44,294 bases of DNA from DASQEH01 sp038239485. GTDB lineage: Bacteria; Actinomycetota; Actinomycetes; Propionibacteriales; Nocardioidaceae. A program made the translations under genes and the position numbers. The notes under the pieces are model-generated. The model had not been told where the DNA came from and did no database searches. It worked only from the letters and a program-made list of their open reading frames with translations. Shown in pieces: positions 17,183-27,573 of the stretch. Position 1 is the stretch's first letter. Each line of letters opens with the position of its first letter. The stretch covers positions 1-44,294 of the forward strand of contig JBBSET010000033.1 of assembly GCA_038239485.1 (NCBI GenBank). Reading direction: 5' to 3'.

Positions 17183-17538
17183 GCATCTCCACGCACGTCC
17201 TCAACGCCGCCGATGGGACCCCCGCCCGAGGGATGGAGCTGCGGCTCGAGCGGTTGGACAGCGGCGCCACCGGCACGACCGCTCCAACGATCGGCACGGT
17301 CATCGGCAGGGGAGTCACCGACAGCGACGGGCGATGCCCCGAGCTGACAGACGGGACGGTCCTCGAACCGGGGCAGCATCGGCTACGGTTCGAGACCGGC
17401 GCTTGGTTCGCCCTCCAGTCGAGGCCGGCCTTCTACCCGGTCGTCGAGGTCGTCTTCGATGTCACCGACGCGGCGGCGCACTACCACGTCCCGCTCCTGC
17501 TGAGCCCGTTCGCGTATTCCACCTACCGGGGCAGCTGA
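17179..17538 (+). CDS. uraH: 5-hydroxyisourate hydrolase (transthyretin-like)
   Basis: A 119-residue protein with the family marks: N-terminal STHVLNAADGTPA with the active-site histidine, an internal arginine in HRLRFETGAWF, and the C-terminal tetrapeptide YRGS that closes the active site. It hydrolyses 5-hydroxyisourate to OHCU, between the uricase and OHCU decarboxylase steps. ATG 17179 overlaps the preceding stop and has GGGAGG upstream. Length is normal for the family (about 110-120). Confidence 0.95.
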   Translation: MSISTHVLNAADGTPARGMELRLERLDSGATGTTAPTIGTVIGRGVTDSDGRCPELTDGTVLEPGQHRLRFETGAWFALQSRPAFYPVVEVVFDVTDAAAHYHVPLLLSPFAYSTYRGS

Positions 17539-17544
17539 CCCGCA

Positions 17545-18945
17545 ATGACGAGCACGCTACTGGTGATCGAGGGCGGCACCGTCGTGACCATGGACGGCGC
17601 GCCCGACGCGGTGCCAGGCGCCCACGGCGCCGAGTACTCGCCTGGTCACGTCGTCGTCCGCGGGTCGCGCATCGAGGCGGTCGGCGCCGGAGCCCCTCCT
17701 CATCCGGACCTGCACGACGAGGTCGAGCGGGTGGACGCTCGAGGCTGCCTCGTCACGCCGGGCCTGGTCAACACCCACGCGCACCTGTACCAGTGGGCCA
17801 CGCGCGGGCTGGCCGTCGACTCGGGGCTGTTTCGCTGGCTCAGCACGCTCTATCCGATCTGGGGCGGGATCGACGAGGACATCGCCTCGGCGGCTGCTGC
17901 TGCGGGACTCGGCTGGCTTGCGCGCACCGGGTGCACCACGTCGATGGACCACCACTACGTCTTCCCGGCCGGCCGCGGCGACTTGCTCGGCGCCGAGATC
18001 GAGGCCGCCCGTACCGTCGGTGTCCGGTTCCTGCCGACACGAGGCTCCATGGACCTCGGCCAGTCGAAAGGCGGGTTGCCGCCGGACTCGGTCGTCGAGA
18101 CCCTCGACTCGATCCTCGAGGCGACCGGCGATGCCATCGACGCCCATCACGATCCCGCCCCCGACTCGATGCTCCGGATCGGGGTTGCCCCGTGCTCGCC
18201 CTTCTCGGTGACCGCAGAGCTGCTCACGGAGTCCGCGGCTCTCGCCCGCGACAAGGGGGTCAGACTGCATACCCACGTCGCCGAGACGGTGGACGAGATC
18301 GACTTCTGCCGCGAGCGCTTCCACAGCACCCCAGTCGACTACCTGGAGTCCTTGGACTGGCTCGGCGACGATGTGTGGTTCGCCCACGGCATCCACTTCG
18401 ACGACGCCGGAGTCGCCGCGCTGGCCGCCAGCGGTACAGGCGTCGCGCACTGCCCGTCGTCCAACGCCCGCCTCGGCGCGGGGATCTGTCGGCTGCGTGA
18501 CCTGCGCGATGCGGCAGTACCCGTCGGCCTCGGGGTCGACGGTGCCGCGAGCAACGAGGCTGGGTCGATGCTGGAGGAGGCCAGGCAGGCGCTGCTGTTC
18601 GCCCGGGCCCGCGGCGGCCCCGAGGCGATCACCGTTCGCGACGCACTGCAGACCGCCACGATCGGCGGCGCTCGCACACTGGGCTGGGATGACCAGATCG
18701 GCTCCCTCGAGGTTGGAAAACAGGCCGACTGTGCGATCTGGCGGCTGGACACGCTGCCGCACGCCGACGTCGTCGACCCGGTCGCCGCCCTGGTACTGGG
18801 GAGCCCACCGCCGCTGGAGCTGCTGCTGGTCGCCGGTCGGACCGTCGTCGCGCGAGACCGCCTGGTTGCTGTCGACGAGGAGCAGCTCACTGCCGAGTCC
18901 GTCCGCCAGCACCACCGACTGATGGACCGACCCGTGCTCCCCTGA
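17545..18945 (+). CDS. 8-oxoguanine deaminase (amidohydrolase family)
   Basis: A 466-residue zinc amidohydrolase of the guanine/8-oxoguanine deaminase type. Metal ligands are visible: HAH in NTHAHLYQ near residue 73, HTHVAE, HGIHF and the aspartate in GVDGAASNE. The phrase LFRWLSTLYPIW is characteristic, as I remember it, of 8-oxoguanine deaminases, where the product is urate. That fits its place in the urate branch six bases after HIU hydrolase, while a different guanine deaminase lies at 31 kb. Possible alternatives are other cyclic-amidine deaminases such as hydroxydechloroatrazine-like enzymes. The start ATG 17545 is supported by position; the ribosome site is weak. No operator lies between it and the uricase, so it is probably the last gene of that operon. 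Confidence 0.82.
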   Translation: MTSTLLVIEGGTVVTMDGAPDAVPGAHGAEYSPGHVVVRGSRIEAVGAGAPPHPDLHDEVERVDARGCLVTPGLVNTHAHLYQWATRGLAVDSGLFRWLSTLYPIWGGIDEDIASAAAAAGLGWLARTGCTTSMDHHYVFPAGRGDLLGAEIEAARTVGVRFLPTRGSMDLGQSKGGLPPDSVVETLDSILEATGDAIDAHHDPAPDSMLRIGVAPCSPFSVTAELLTESAALARDKGVRLHTHVAETVDEIDFCRERFHSTPVDYLESLDWLGDDVWFAHGIHFDDAGVAALAASGTGVAHCPSSNARLGAGICRLRDLRDAAVPVGLGVDGAASNEAGSMLEEARQALLFARARGGPEAITVRDALQTATIGGARTLGWDDQIGSLEVGKQADCAIWRLDTLPHADVVDPVAALVLGSPPPLELLLVAGRTVVARDRLVAVDEEQLTAESVRQHHRLMDRPVLP

Positions 18946-19001
18946 CGAGCCCGCGGCTGGCTTGACCCTTGGCGGTCCTGATAGGTATTCTGGATAAAGA
19001 T

Positions 19002-19026
19002 GGAAAAAAATTTCCGCATTACGGAA
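19002..19026. promoter_or_regulatory. Composite operator-like palindromes (purine regulon site 3)
   Basis: Two overlapping inverted repeats share a half-site: GGAAA-AAAA-TTTCC (19002-19015) and TTTCCG-CATTA-CGGAA (19011-19026). The right one ends nine bases before the ATG of the next gene, so bound protein would also cover its ribosome site. Confidence 0.68.
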
Positions 19027-19035
19027 GTGAGGATC

Positions 19036-19863
19036 ATGACAGACCACGGCCTGCGGTACGCCGCCAACTGCTCGATGCTCTTCACCGAACGACCGCTGCT
19101 CGAGCGGCCCCAGGCCGCCAGGGATGCGGGTTTCGACGCGATCGAGTTCTGGTGGCCCTGGCCCGACCAGCCTGTTCCCTCCGACGCCGACGTTGACGGC
19201 TTCGTGTCGGCTGTCCGCGACGCCGGGGTCCAGCTGATCGGGCTGAACTTCTTCGCCGGCGACCTCGCCGGACCGGACTGCGGCGTGTTGTCGATCCCCG
19301 ACCGAGCGGCTCAGTTCCGCGACAATGTCGACGTCACTGTCGGCATCGGACAACAGTTCGGCGTCCTGGGGTTCAACGCGCTGTACGGCAACCGCGTCGA
19401 GGGCGTCAGCCCGGGCGAGCAGGACGACCTGGCGCGCGAGCAGCTCGGGCTGGCAGCCGACGCGGCTGCCCGGATCGACGCGACGGTGCTCGTCGAGTCT
19501 GTCAGCGGACCCAAGCCCTACCCGCTGCGCACCGCGGCCGACAGTGCTGCCGTGGTCTCCGCCCTGCGCGACGCCGGGCACCCGAACGTGGCCTTCCTGT
19601 GCGACCTGTTCCACCTCGCCAACAACGGCGACGACCTGCCGGGCGCCATTGACGCTTACACCGAGATCACGGGGCACGTCCAGATCGCCGACTACCCGGG
19701 CCGAGGCGAGCCTGGTACGGGTGGCCTCGATCTCGACGGGCTCGTCGGCCGGCTCGCCGCGAAGGTCTATTCCGGCTGGGTGGCGCTGGAGTACAAGCCG
19801 ACCACCGATACCCACGCCAGCCTGGCCTGGCTGCCCACCTCTCGAAGGAGCTCCGCACGATGA
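19036..19863 (+). CDS. hyi: Hydroxypyruvate isomerase family protein
   Basis: A 275-residue TIM-barrel protein of the hydroxypyruvate isomerase/AP-endonuclease-2-like family: it starts RYAANCSMLFTERP, carries GFDAIEFWWPWP near residue 40, NFFAGD near 75, and later HVQIADYPGR and the C-terminal ALEYKP. It interconverts hydroxypyruvate and tartronate semialdehyde, or a related conversion, beside Gcl and the reductase. The frame extends to 19000 across the operator; ATG 19036 preceded by GTGAGG fits the family N-terminus. It is the first gene of a six-gene run (to 25920) and overlaps the next gene by ATGA. Confidence 0.9.
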   Translation: MTDHGLRYAANCSMLFTERPLLERPQAARDAGFDAIEFWWPWPDQPVPSDADVDGFVSAVRDAGVQLIGLNFFAGDLAGPDCGVLSIPDRAAQFRDNVDVTVGIGQQFGVLGFNALYGNRVEGVSPGEQDDLAREQLGLAADAAARIDATVLVESVSGPKPYPLRTAADSAAVVSALRDAGHPNVAFLCDLFHLANNGDDLPGAIDAYTEITGHVQIADYPGRGEPGTGGLDLDGLVGRLAAKVYSGWVALEYKPTTDTHASLAWLPTSRRSSAR

Positions 19864-20744
19864 CCACTCTCGCTTTCATCGGCCTCGGCATCATGGGCCA
19901 GCCGATGTCGCTCCACCTGCAGAAGGCCGGCTACGACGTCTGCGGCATGAACCTGTCGGCGGAGCGCACCCAGCCCTTGGTCGACGCCGGCGGGCGGGCC
20001 GCGACCACCATCGCCGAGGCGGTCGAAGGCGCGGACATCGTGGCGGTGATGGTCCCCGACTCGCCTGACGTCGAGGAGGTGGTGGCCGGGGGGGGCGGGG
20101 TGTTCGAGCACGCCGCGCCCGGCACCCTCGTGATCGACTTCTCGAGCATCCGCCCCGACGTGGCGGCGCGGCTCGCGGAGCAGGCGAAGGCCAGGGGCTT
20201 GCGGATGATCGACGCCCCGGTCTCCGGTGGTGAAGCCGGAGCCAAGAACGCTGCCCTGTCGATCATGGTCGGCGGAGACGCCGAGGACTTCACCGACGCC
20301 AAGCCGGTGCTTGACGCGGTCGGCAAGACGATCGTGCACGTCGGTCCCGCCGGAGCCGGGCAGACCGTCAAGGCGGCCAACCAGCTGATCGTGGCCGTCA
20401 ACATCGAGGTCGTCGCCGAGGCGCTGCTGTTCCTCGAGGCGTACGGGGTCGACACCGAGGCTGCGATGGAGGTGCTCGGCGGAGGCTTGGCCGGGTCAAC
20501 TGTCCTGCAGCAGAAGAAGTCCAACATGCTGACCCGCTCCTTCGACCCGGGCTTCCGGATCGACCTCCACCACAAGGACATGGGCATCGTCACGAGCGCT
20601 GCCCGGGAGGTGGGCGTCGTGCTGCCGCTCGGCGCGCTCGCTGCGCAGTTGGTGGCGTCCGCCCGAGCCAACGGTGACGGGGGACTCGACCACTCGGCGC
20701 TCTTACGCGGCGTGGAGCGGCTCTCCGGTCGCAACCCCACCTGA
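19860..20744 (+). CDS. glxR: Tartronate semialdehyde reductase (2-hydroxy-3-oxopropionate reductase)
   Basis: A 294-residue beta-hydroxyacid dehydrogenase. The cofactor motif GLGIMG is at 8-13, the substrate-binding DAPVSGGEAGA near 120, and the catalytic lysine in GQTVKAANQL near 170; DLHHKDMGI near 235 matches the family C-terminus. It reduces the tartronate semialdehyde made by Gcl to D-glycerate using NAD(P)H. Length is normal. The start overlaps the stop of the isomerase gene, and the Gcl gene follows after 53 bases. Confidence 0.93.
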   Translation: MTTLAFIGLGIMGQPMSLHLQKAGYDVCGMNLSAERTQPLVDAGGRAATTIAEAVEGADIVAVMVPDSPDVEEVVAGGGGVFEHAAPGTLVIDFSSIRPDVAARLAEQAKARGLRMIDAPVSGGEAGAKNAALSIMVGGDAEDFTDAKPVLDAVGKTIVHVGPAGAGQTVKAANQLIVAVNIEVVAEALLFLEAYGVDTEAAMEVLGGGLAGSTVLQQKKSNMLTRSFDPGFRIDLHHKDMGIVTSAAREVGVVLPLGALAAQLVASARANGDGGLDHSALLRGVERLSGRNPT

Positions 20745-20797
20745 CCCATCGACCAGCAGCCGACCGGCACGACGAGCAGACGACCAGGAGTATCGAC

Positions 20798-22588
20798 ATG
20801 ACACGGATGACAGCAGCCCAGGCGGCGGTTGAGATCTTGAAGAAGGAGGGCGTCACTCATCTCTTCGGCCTCCCCGGAGCGGCGATCAACCCCTTCTACA
20901 AGGCCCTCAAGACCGCCGGCGAGGCGGGGGCGGGGCTGCACCACACCCTGGCACGCCACGTCGAAGGCGCCTCCCACATGGCTGAGGGCTATACCCGCGC
21001 CAAGGCGGGCAACATCGGCGTCTGCGTCGGCACCAGCGGGCCGGCCGGTACCGACATGATCACCGGCCTGTACTCGGCCAGTGCCGACTCGATCCCGATC
21101 CTCTGCATCACCGGCCAGGCGCCCGTCGCGAAGCTGCACAAGGAGGACTTCCAGGCCGTCGACATCGCCGCCATCGCCGGGCCGCTGACCAAGATGGCGG
21201 TCACGGTCATGGAGGCGGCGCAGGTGCCCGGTACCTTCGCCCAGGCGTTCCACCTGATGCGCTCGGGGCGGCCCGGCCCGGTCCTCATCGACCTGCCGAT
21301 CGACGTCCAGACGACAGAGATCGAGTTCGACGTGGAGACCTACGAGCCGCTCGGTGTGTACAAGCCGGCGGCGACTCGGGCGCAGGTCGAGAAGGCCTTC
21401 GACATGCTCGTCTCGTCGCAGCGCCCCCTGCTGATCTCCGGTGGCGGCGTAGTCAACGCCGACGCCGCCGACCTGCTGATCGAGCTCGCGGAGCTGACCG
21501 GCGTACCCGTCATCCCGACGTTGATGGGATGGGGGACGATCCCCGATGACCACCCGCTCAACGCCGGCATGGTCGGCCTGCAGACCGCGCACCGCTACGG
21601 CAACGCCACCATGCTCGAGGCGGACTTCGTGCTCGGCATCGGCAACCGGTGGGCCAACCGGCATACCGGCGGGCTGGACGTCTACACGGCGGGCCGGACC
21701 TTCGTGCACGTCGACATCGAGCCCACCCAGATCGGGCGCGTTTTCGCACCCGACTTCGGCATCGTCTCCGACGCGAGAGCCGCCCTCGAACTGTTCGTCG
21801 CCGTCGCCCGCGACCGCTTGGACGCGGGTACCGTGCCGGACCGGACGGCCTGGGCCCAGGACTGCCAGCAGCGCAAGCAGACGATGTGGCGCAAGACCAA
21901 CTTCGACGACATCCCAGTGAAGCCGCAGCGGGTGTACCAGGAGATGAACCGTGCGTTCGGCAAGGACGCCCGCTACGTCTCGACGATCGGCCTGTCCCAG
22001 ATTCAGGCCGCCCAGCTGCTGCACGTCTTCGAGCCGCGGCACTGGATCAACGCCGGTCAGGCGGGACCGCTCGGCTGGACCATCCCCGCTGCTCTGGGTG
22101 TCGCCACGGCCGAGCCGGACGGCACCGTCGTCGCGCTCTCGGGCGACTACGACTTCCAGTTCATGCTCGAGGAGCTCGCAGTCGGCGCCCAGTTCAACGT
22201 CCCCTACATCCACGTGCTGGTGAACAACGCCTACCTCGGCCTGATCCGGCAGTCGCAGCGCGCCTTCGAGATGGACTACTGCGTGCAGCTGTCGTTCGAC
22301 AACATCAACGCTCCCGAGCTCAACGGCTACGGCGTCGACCATGTCAAGGTGGCCGAGGGCCTGGGCTGCAAGGCCATCCGGGTCACCGAGCCCGACGAGA
22401 TCCTGCCAGCCCTCGAGCAGGCCAAGAAGATGCTCGTCGAGCACCGGGTGCCGGTCGTGGTCGAGATCATCCTCGAGCGCGTCACCAACGTGTCGATGGG
22501 ACTCAACATCGACTCGATCACGGAGTTCGAGGAGCTCGCGGAGTCCGGCGATCATGCCCCCACGGCGCTCTACGCCAACTTGGACTGA
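20798..22588 (+). CDS. gcl: Glyoxylate carboligase
   Basis: A 596-residue ThDP enzyme that joins two glyoxylates to tartronate semialdehyde with CO2 release. The diagnostic feature is the segment ARHVEGASHMAEGYTRA, where Val55 stands in place of the glutamate present in nearly all other ThDP enzymes, a known hallmark of Gcl. The PP motif appears as GDYDFQFM followed about 25 residues later by NN in LVNNAYLGLI, and the FAD/central domain lies between. Length matches E. coli Gcl. ATG 20798 follows CAGGAG at normal spacing. It is the entry point for glyoxylate derived from allantoin, and glycerate kinase follows eight bases downstream. Confidence 0.96.
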   Translation: MTRMTAAQAAVEILKKEGVTHLFGLPGAAINPFYKALKTAGEAGAGLHHTLARHVEGASHMAEGYTRAKAGNIGVCVGTSGPAGTDMITGLYSASADSIPILCITGQAPVAKLHKEDFQAVDIAAIAGPLTKMAVTVMEAAQVPGTFAQAFHLMRSGRPGPVLIDLPIDVQTTEIEFDVETYEPLGVYKPAATRAQVEKAFDMLVSSQRPLLISGGGVVNADAADLLIELAELTGVPVIPTLMGWGTIPDDHPLNAGMVGLQTAHRYGNATMLEADFVLGIGNRWANRHTGGLDVYTAGRTFVHVDIEPTQIGRVFAPDFGIVSDARAALELFVAVARDRLDAGTVPDRTAWAQDCQQRKQTMWRKTNFDDIPVKPQRVYQEMNRAFGKDARYVSTIGLSQIQAAQLLHVFEPRHWINAGQAGPLGWTIPAALGVATAEPDGTVVALSGDYDFQFMLEELAVGAQFNVPYIHVLVNNAYLGLIRQSQRAFEMDYCVQLSFDNINAPELNGYGVDHVKVAEGLGCKAIRVTEPDEILPALEQAKKMLVEHRVPVVVEIILERVTNVSMGLNIDSITEFEELAESGDHAPTALYANLD

Positions 22589-22595
22589 TCGGCAG

Positions 22596-23723
22596 ATGAC
22601 GCGTGTGCTGCTGGCCCCTGACAAGTTCAAGGGCACTCTCACCGCCGCCGAGGTTGCCGAGCATCTCCAGCGGGGCATCCGGTCGGTCCGGCCGGACGTC
22701 GAGGTCGTCACGGTGGCGGTCTCCGACGGAGGTGACGGTCTGCTCGACGCGGCGGTACGGGCCGGCTTCGAGAGGTGCCGGGTGCGGGCCTCCGGGCCGA
22801 CGGGCGTCGTGGGGGACACGTCGTACGTGCGGCGCCGCGACGAGGCGGTCATCGAGATGGCTGAGATCTGCGGGCTCGGGCGGTTGCCCGGGGGCGACCT
22901 GGCGCCGACCACCGCCACCAGTCGCGGGGTCGGCGAGGTGATCGGCGTGGCGCTCGACGCCGGGTGTCGGCAGGTGCTGCTCGGGATCGGTGGCAGTGCG
23001 TCCACCGACGGTGGCGCGGGTATGGTGGCCGCGCTCGGCGCGCGACTGCTGGATGGGGCAGGCCACGACATCGAGGACGGCGGCGGTCCGCTGGCCTCGA
23101 TCGACCGGCTGGACCTGGCCGGTCTGCATCCCGCGATCGCTCACGCCACGGTCACCGTCGCCTGCGACGTGGACAACCCGCTCATCGGGCCGCAGGGTGC
23201 CGCGGCGGTCTACGGGCCGCAGAAGGGTGCCGATGCTGCCAGCGTCTCCATGCTCGACCAGGCGCTGGGGCGTTGGGCGGACGTGGTCGCCGCCGCCATC
23301 GGCGCGGACCTCAGGGACACCCCGGGTGCCGGTTCGGCCGGGGGAGTGGGTTTCGGCGCCATCGCCCTGCTGGCGGCACGGCTGCGACCCGGTGCCGAGG
23401 TGGTGCAGGAGCTGACCGGGCTCACGGCGGCGGTTGCCGACGCCGACCTCGTCGTGACCGGCGAAGGGTCTCTCGACGAGCAGACCCTGCACGGGAAGGC
23501 GCCGGCCGGTGTGGCCACTGCCGCCCGCGGGGCCGGGGTACCGGTCGTCGCCGTCGCGGGTCGTTGCCTTCTCGACGCTGATGCCCTGGCCGGCGCCGGT
23601 ATCGGGTCGGCGTACGCCTTGACCGACGAGGCGTCTTATCCCGGGGAGCCGTTCGACGCACCGGGACCGCTGCTGGAGCGGATCGGGGCGCGGATCGCCC
23701 GCGAGAAGCTGAGTCCGACATGA
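22596..23723 (+). CDS. Glycerate kinase (GarK/GlxK type)
   Basis: A 375-residue type I glycerate kinase: N-terminal LLAPDKFKGTLTAAEVA, SDGGDGLLDA near 45, GIGGSASTDGGAGM near 130 and GEGSLDEQT near 290 are family signatures. It phosphorylates D-glycerate, most likely at the 2-position as in this family, feeding 2-phosphoglycerate to glycolysis. The open frame runs back into gcl; ATG 22596, seven bases after the gcl stop, is where family similarity begins. The stop overlaps the allantoinase start (ATGA). Confidence 0.93.
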   Translation: MTRVLLAPDKFKGTLTAAEVAEHLQRGIRSVRPDVEVVTVAVSDGGDGLLDAAVRAGFERCRVRASGPTGVVGDTSYVRRRDEAVIEMAEICGLGRLPGGDLAPTTATSRGVGEVIGVALDAGCRQVLLGIGGSASTDGGAGMVAALGARLLDGAGHDIEDGGGPLASIDRLDLAGLHPAIAHATVTVACDVDNPLIGPQGAAAVYGPQKGADAASVSMLDQALGRWADVVAAAIGADLRDTPGAGSAGGVGFGAIALLAARLRPGAEVVQELTGLTAAVADADLVVTGEGSLDEQTLHGKAPAGVATAARGAGVPVVAVAGRCLLDADALAGAGIGSAYALTDEASYPGEPFDAPGPLLERIGARIAREKLSPT

Positions 23724-25093
23724 TCGAGGACGTGACCTCAAGCGGTTCGGAGCGTGTCGATCTGGTCGTCCGTGCTCGCCGGGCGGTGGTCGACGGACAG
23801 GAGCGCGCGTGCGCGGTCGGCGTGCGCGACGGCCGCATTGTGGCGGTCCTGCCGTTCGACTCCGCGATCGCCGCCGACGACGAGCATCTCCTCGCCGCCG
23901 ACGAGGTCCTGCTGCCGGGGCTGGTCGACACCCACGTGCATGTCAACGAGCCCGGGCGCACCCAGTGGGAGGGCTTCGCGTCTGCCACTCGCGCCGCCGC
24001 GGCAGGCGGAGTCACCACCGTCATTGACATGCCGCTCAACTCCGTACCGCCGACGACGACCGTCGACGCGCTGCGGCTGAAGCAGGACGTCGCTCGTGAC
24101 CAGATCGTCGTCGATGTCGGGTTCTGGGGAGGAGCAGTGCCTGGAAACGTCGACCACCTCGCGGCCCTGCACGAGGCCGGGGTGTTCGGGTTCAAGTGCT
24201 TCCTGATCGACTCGGGCGTCCCGGAGTTCCCCCCTCTCGACGCCGCCGGCTTCGCGACAGCCTTGGCCGAGGTGGCGAGGCTGGGGGCCTTGATGCTGGT
24301 GCATGCGGAGGACCCACGGCAGATCGACGAGAGCCGAGCGGCAGGTCCGGCGTATGCCGGCTTCCTCGCGTCGCGACCCTCGGCTGCCGAGCAGTCCGCC
24401 ATCGACGAGGTGATCGAGCAGGCCGAACGCTCCGGGGCCCGCACCCACCTTCTGCACCTCAGCAGCGCCCGAGCGCTGTCTGACCTGCGCCGCACACGCG
24501 CCAAGGGCACGGACCTGAGTGTCGAGACCTGCCCCCACTACCTCGTCTTCGCCGCCGACGAGGTGCCTGACGGGGCCACCGAGTTCAAGTGCTGCCCCCC
24601 CATCCGCGACGACGCCAACCGAGACGCGCTGTGGGCCGGTCTCGCAGCCGCGGACATCGACCTGGTCGTCTCCGACCACTCGCCGAGCACGCCGGAGCTG
24701 AAGTGGGCTCCCGGCGGTGCGGGTGGCGGAGACTTCGGCCTCGCCTGGGGCGGCATCGCGTCGCTGCAGGTGTCGCTGTCCGCCGTGTGGACCGCCGCCC
24801 GAGCCCGCGGCCACGGCCTGGTCGAGGTGGTCCGCTGGATGGCCCAGGCACCCGCCGACCGCGTCGGCCTGCCGGCCAAGGGTCGGCTTGCGGCCGGGGC
24901 CGACGCCGACCTGGTGGCGCTTGCTCCTGACGAGGAGTTCACCGTTGACGTCGCCGCGCTGGCTCACAAGAACCCGGTCTCGGCCTATGCCGGTCGACGC
25001 CTCTCCGGGGTCGTGCGCCGGACCTGGCTCCGCGGCGTACCCGTCCGCGACGACAGCCCGCCCCGCGGGCGGCTGCTGACAAGAGGAGAATGA
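23720..25093 (+). CDS. allB: Allantoinase
   Basis: A 457-residue cyclic amidohydrolase. The binuclear metal site is readable: HVH in DTHVHVNEPGR near residue 72, the lysine that is carboxylated in GFKCFLIDSG near 157, HAEDP near 195, HLSSA near 250 and the aspartate in SDHSPS near 320. DIDMP-like VIDMPLNSVPPTT is typical of allantoinase. It opens the hydantoin ring of allantoin to give allantoate. It sits in a run with glycerate kinase and ureidoglycine aminohydrolase with four-base overlaps on both sides, so the order in the operon joins early and late steps of the same pathway. Confidence 0.94.
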   Translation: MIEDVTSSGSERVDLVVRARRAVVDGQERACAVGVRDGRIVAVLPFDSAIAADDEHLLAADEVLLPGLVDTHVHVNEPGRTQWEGFASATRAAAAGGVTTVIDMPLNSVPPTTTVDALRLKQDVARDQIVVDVGFWGGAVPGNVDHLAALHEAGVFGFKCFLIDSGVPEFPPLDAAGFATALAEVARLGALMLVHAEDPRQIDESRAAGPAYAGFLASRPSAAEQSAIDEVIEQAERSGARTHLLHLSSARALSDLRRTRAKGTDLSVETCPHYLVFAADEVPDGATEFKCCPPIRDDANRDALWAGLAAADIDLVVSDHSPSTPELKWAPGGAGGGDFGLAWGGIASLQVSLSAVWTAARARGHGLVEVVRWMAQAPADRVGLPAKGRLAAGADADLVALAPDEEFTVDVAALAHKNPVSAYAGRRLSGVVRRTWLRGVPVRDDSPPRGRLLTRGE

Positions 25094-25920
25094 TGAGCAG
25101 GTACTACGCCCCCTCGGGGGGTCTACCGCCGCAGACCCGACTGACGACTGACCGGTCCGTCTTCACCGAGGCCTACGCGGTCGTCCCTCGCGGGTCCCTC
25201 ACTGACATCGTCACCAGCCTTCTGCCGTCCTGGGAGGGCACCCGGCTCTGGGTGCTGGCTCGCCCGTTGTCCGGATTCGCCGAGACCTTCAGCCAGTACA
25301 TCGTGGAGGTGTCGCCGGGCGGGGGCAGCGATGACCCGGAGACCGACCCGGCCGCCGAGGCGGTGCTGTTCGTGATGAGAGGTTCACTGCTGCTGACGGT
25401 GGACGGCGACGACCATCAGCTGGATCCGGGCGGCTACGCGTTCCTTCCGCCCGGCTGCGCCTGGACCGCTCACCAACGAGGCCCGGATCCGGTGACGTTC
25501 CACTGGGTGCGCAAGTCCTATGAGCGTGTCGACGGGATCGAGCCTCCCGAGGCCTTCGTGACCAACGAGCGTGACGTCGAGCCGGTAGAGATGCCCGACA
25601 CCGACGGGGTATGGACCACCACCCGCTTCGTCGACCCGGCCGACCTCCGCCACGACATGCACGTCAACGTCGTGAACCTCCAGCCGGGCGGTGCGATCCC
25701 GTTCCCCGAGACGCATGTGATGGAGCACGGGATCTACATCCTCGAGGGCAAGGCCGTCTATCTGCTCAACCAGGACTGGGTCGAGGTCGAGGAGGGGGAC
25801 TTCCTGTGGCTGCGGGCGTTCTGCCCGCAAGCCTGCTACGCCGGCGGACCGAGCCGGTTCCGCTACCTCCTGTACAAGGACGTGAACCGACACGTGCGCC
25901 TGCGGGGCGTGCTCGGCTGA
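25090..25920 (+). CDS. allE: (S)-ureidoglycine aminohydrolase (bicupin)
   Basis: A 276-residue protein of two cupin domains (about 55-125 and 190-265). It begins YYAPSGGLPPQT as in this family; the second cupin holds the metal-binding set in ETHVMEHGIYILEGKAVY and the EGDFLWLRAFCPQACY stretch. It releases ammonia from (S)-ureidoglycine to give (S)-ureidoglycolate. Two adjacent ATG codons (25090 and 25093) are possible; AAGAGGAG upstream serves either. Its substrate normally comes from allantoate amidohydrolase, and its product goes to ureidoglycolate lyase or dehydrogenase; none of these is in the window. Confidence 0.93.
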   Translation: MMSRYYAPSGGLPPQTRLTTDRSVFTEAYAVVPRGSLTDIVTSLLPSWEGTRLWVLARPLSGFAETFSQYIVEVSPGGGSDDPETDPAAEAVLFVMRGSLLLTVDGDDHQLDPGGYAFLPPGCAWTAHQRGPDPVTFHWVRKSYERVDGIEPPEAFVTNERDVEPVEMPDTDGVWTTTRFVDPADLRHDMHVNVVNLQPGGAIPFPETHVMEHGIYILEGKAVYLLNQDWVEVEEGDFLWLRAFCPQACYAGGPSRFRYLLYKDVNRHVRLRGVLG

Positions 25921-25948
25921 TCATGCCTACAAAGCAATTCCCGTTTGG

Positions 25949-25964
25949 TGGAAATATCTTTCCA
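25949..25964. promoter_or_regulatory. Operator-like palindrome (purine regulon site 4)
   Basis: A perfect inverted repeat TGGAAA-TATC-TTTCCA, 91 bases before the xanthine dehydrogenase start. It resembles the left half of site 3 and the IclR/AllR-type TGGAAA-N-TTTCCA pattern rather than the TTCCG-N5-CGGAA form. The surrounding 40 bases are AT-rich for this genome, as a promoter would be. Confidence 0.62.
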
Positions 25965-26055
25965 TTTTCTCTTCCCTTGGCTACCCGAGGCCGCCTATGA
26001 TCGAGCGACGACGGGCCCGGGGGTGACCTGGGCCCGGCGACACGAAGGCGGTGGC

Positions 26056-27569
<1,514 letters not shown>

Positions 27570-27573
<4 letters not shown>

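Noticed and set aside
17557..19815. Long minus-strand frame opposite the deaminase and hyi genes
   Set aside because: Shadow of well-supported plus-strand genes, no family features.
19931..23071. Very long minus-strand frame opposite glxR, gcl and glycerate kinase
   Set aside because: A shadow caused by high GC; low-complexity product, while three plus-strand genes with clear motifs occupy the DNA.
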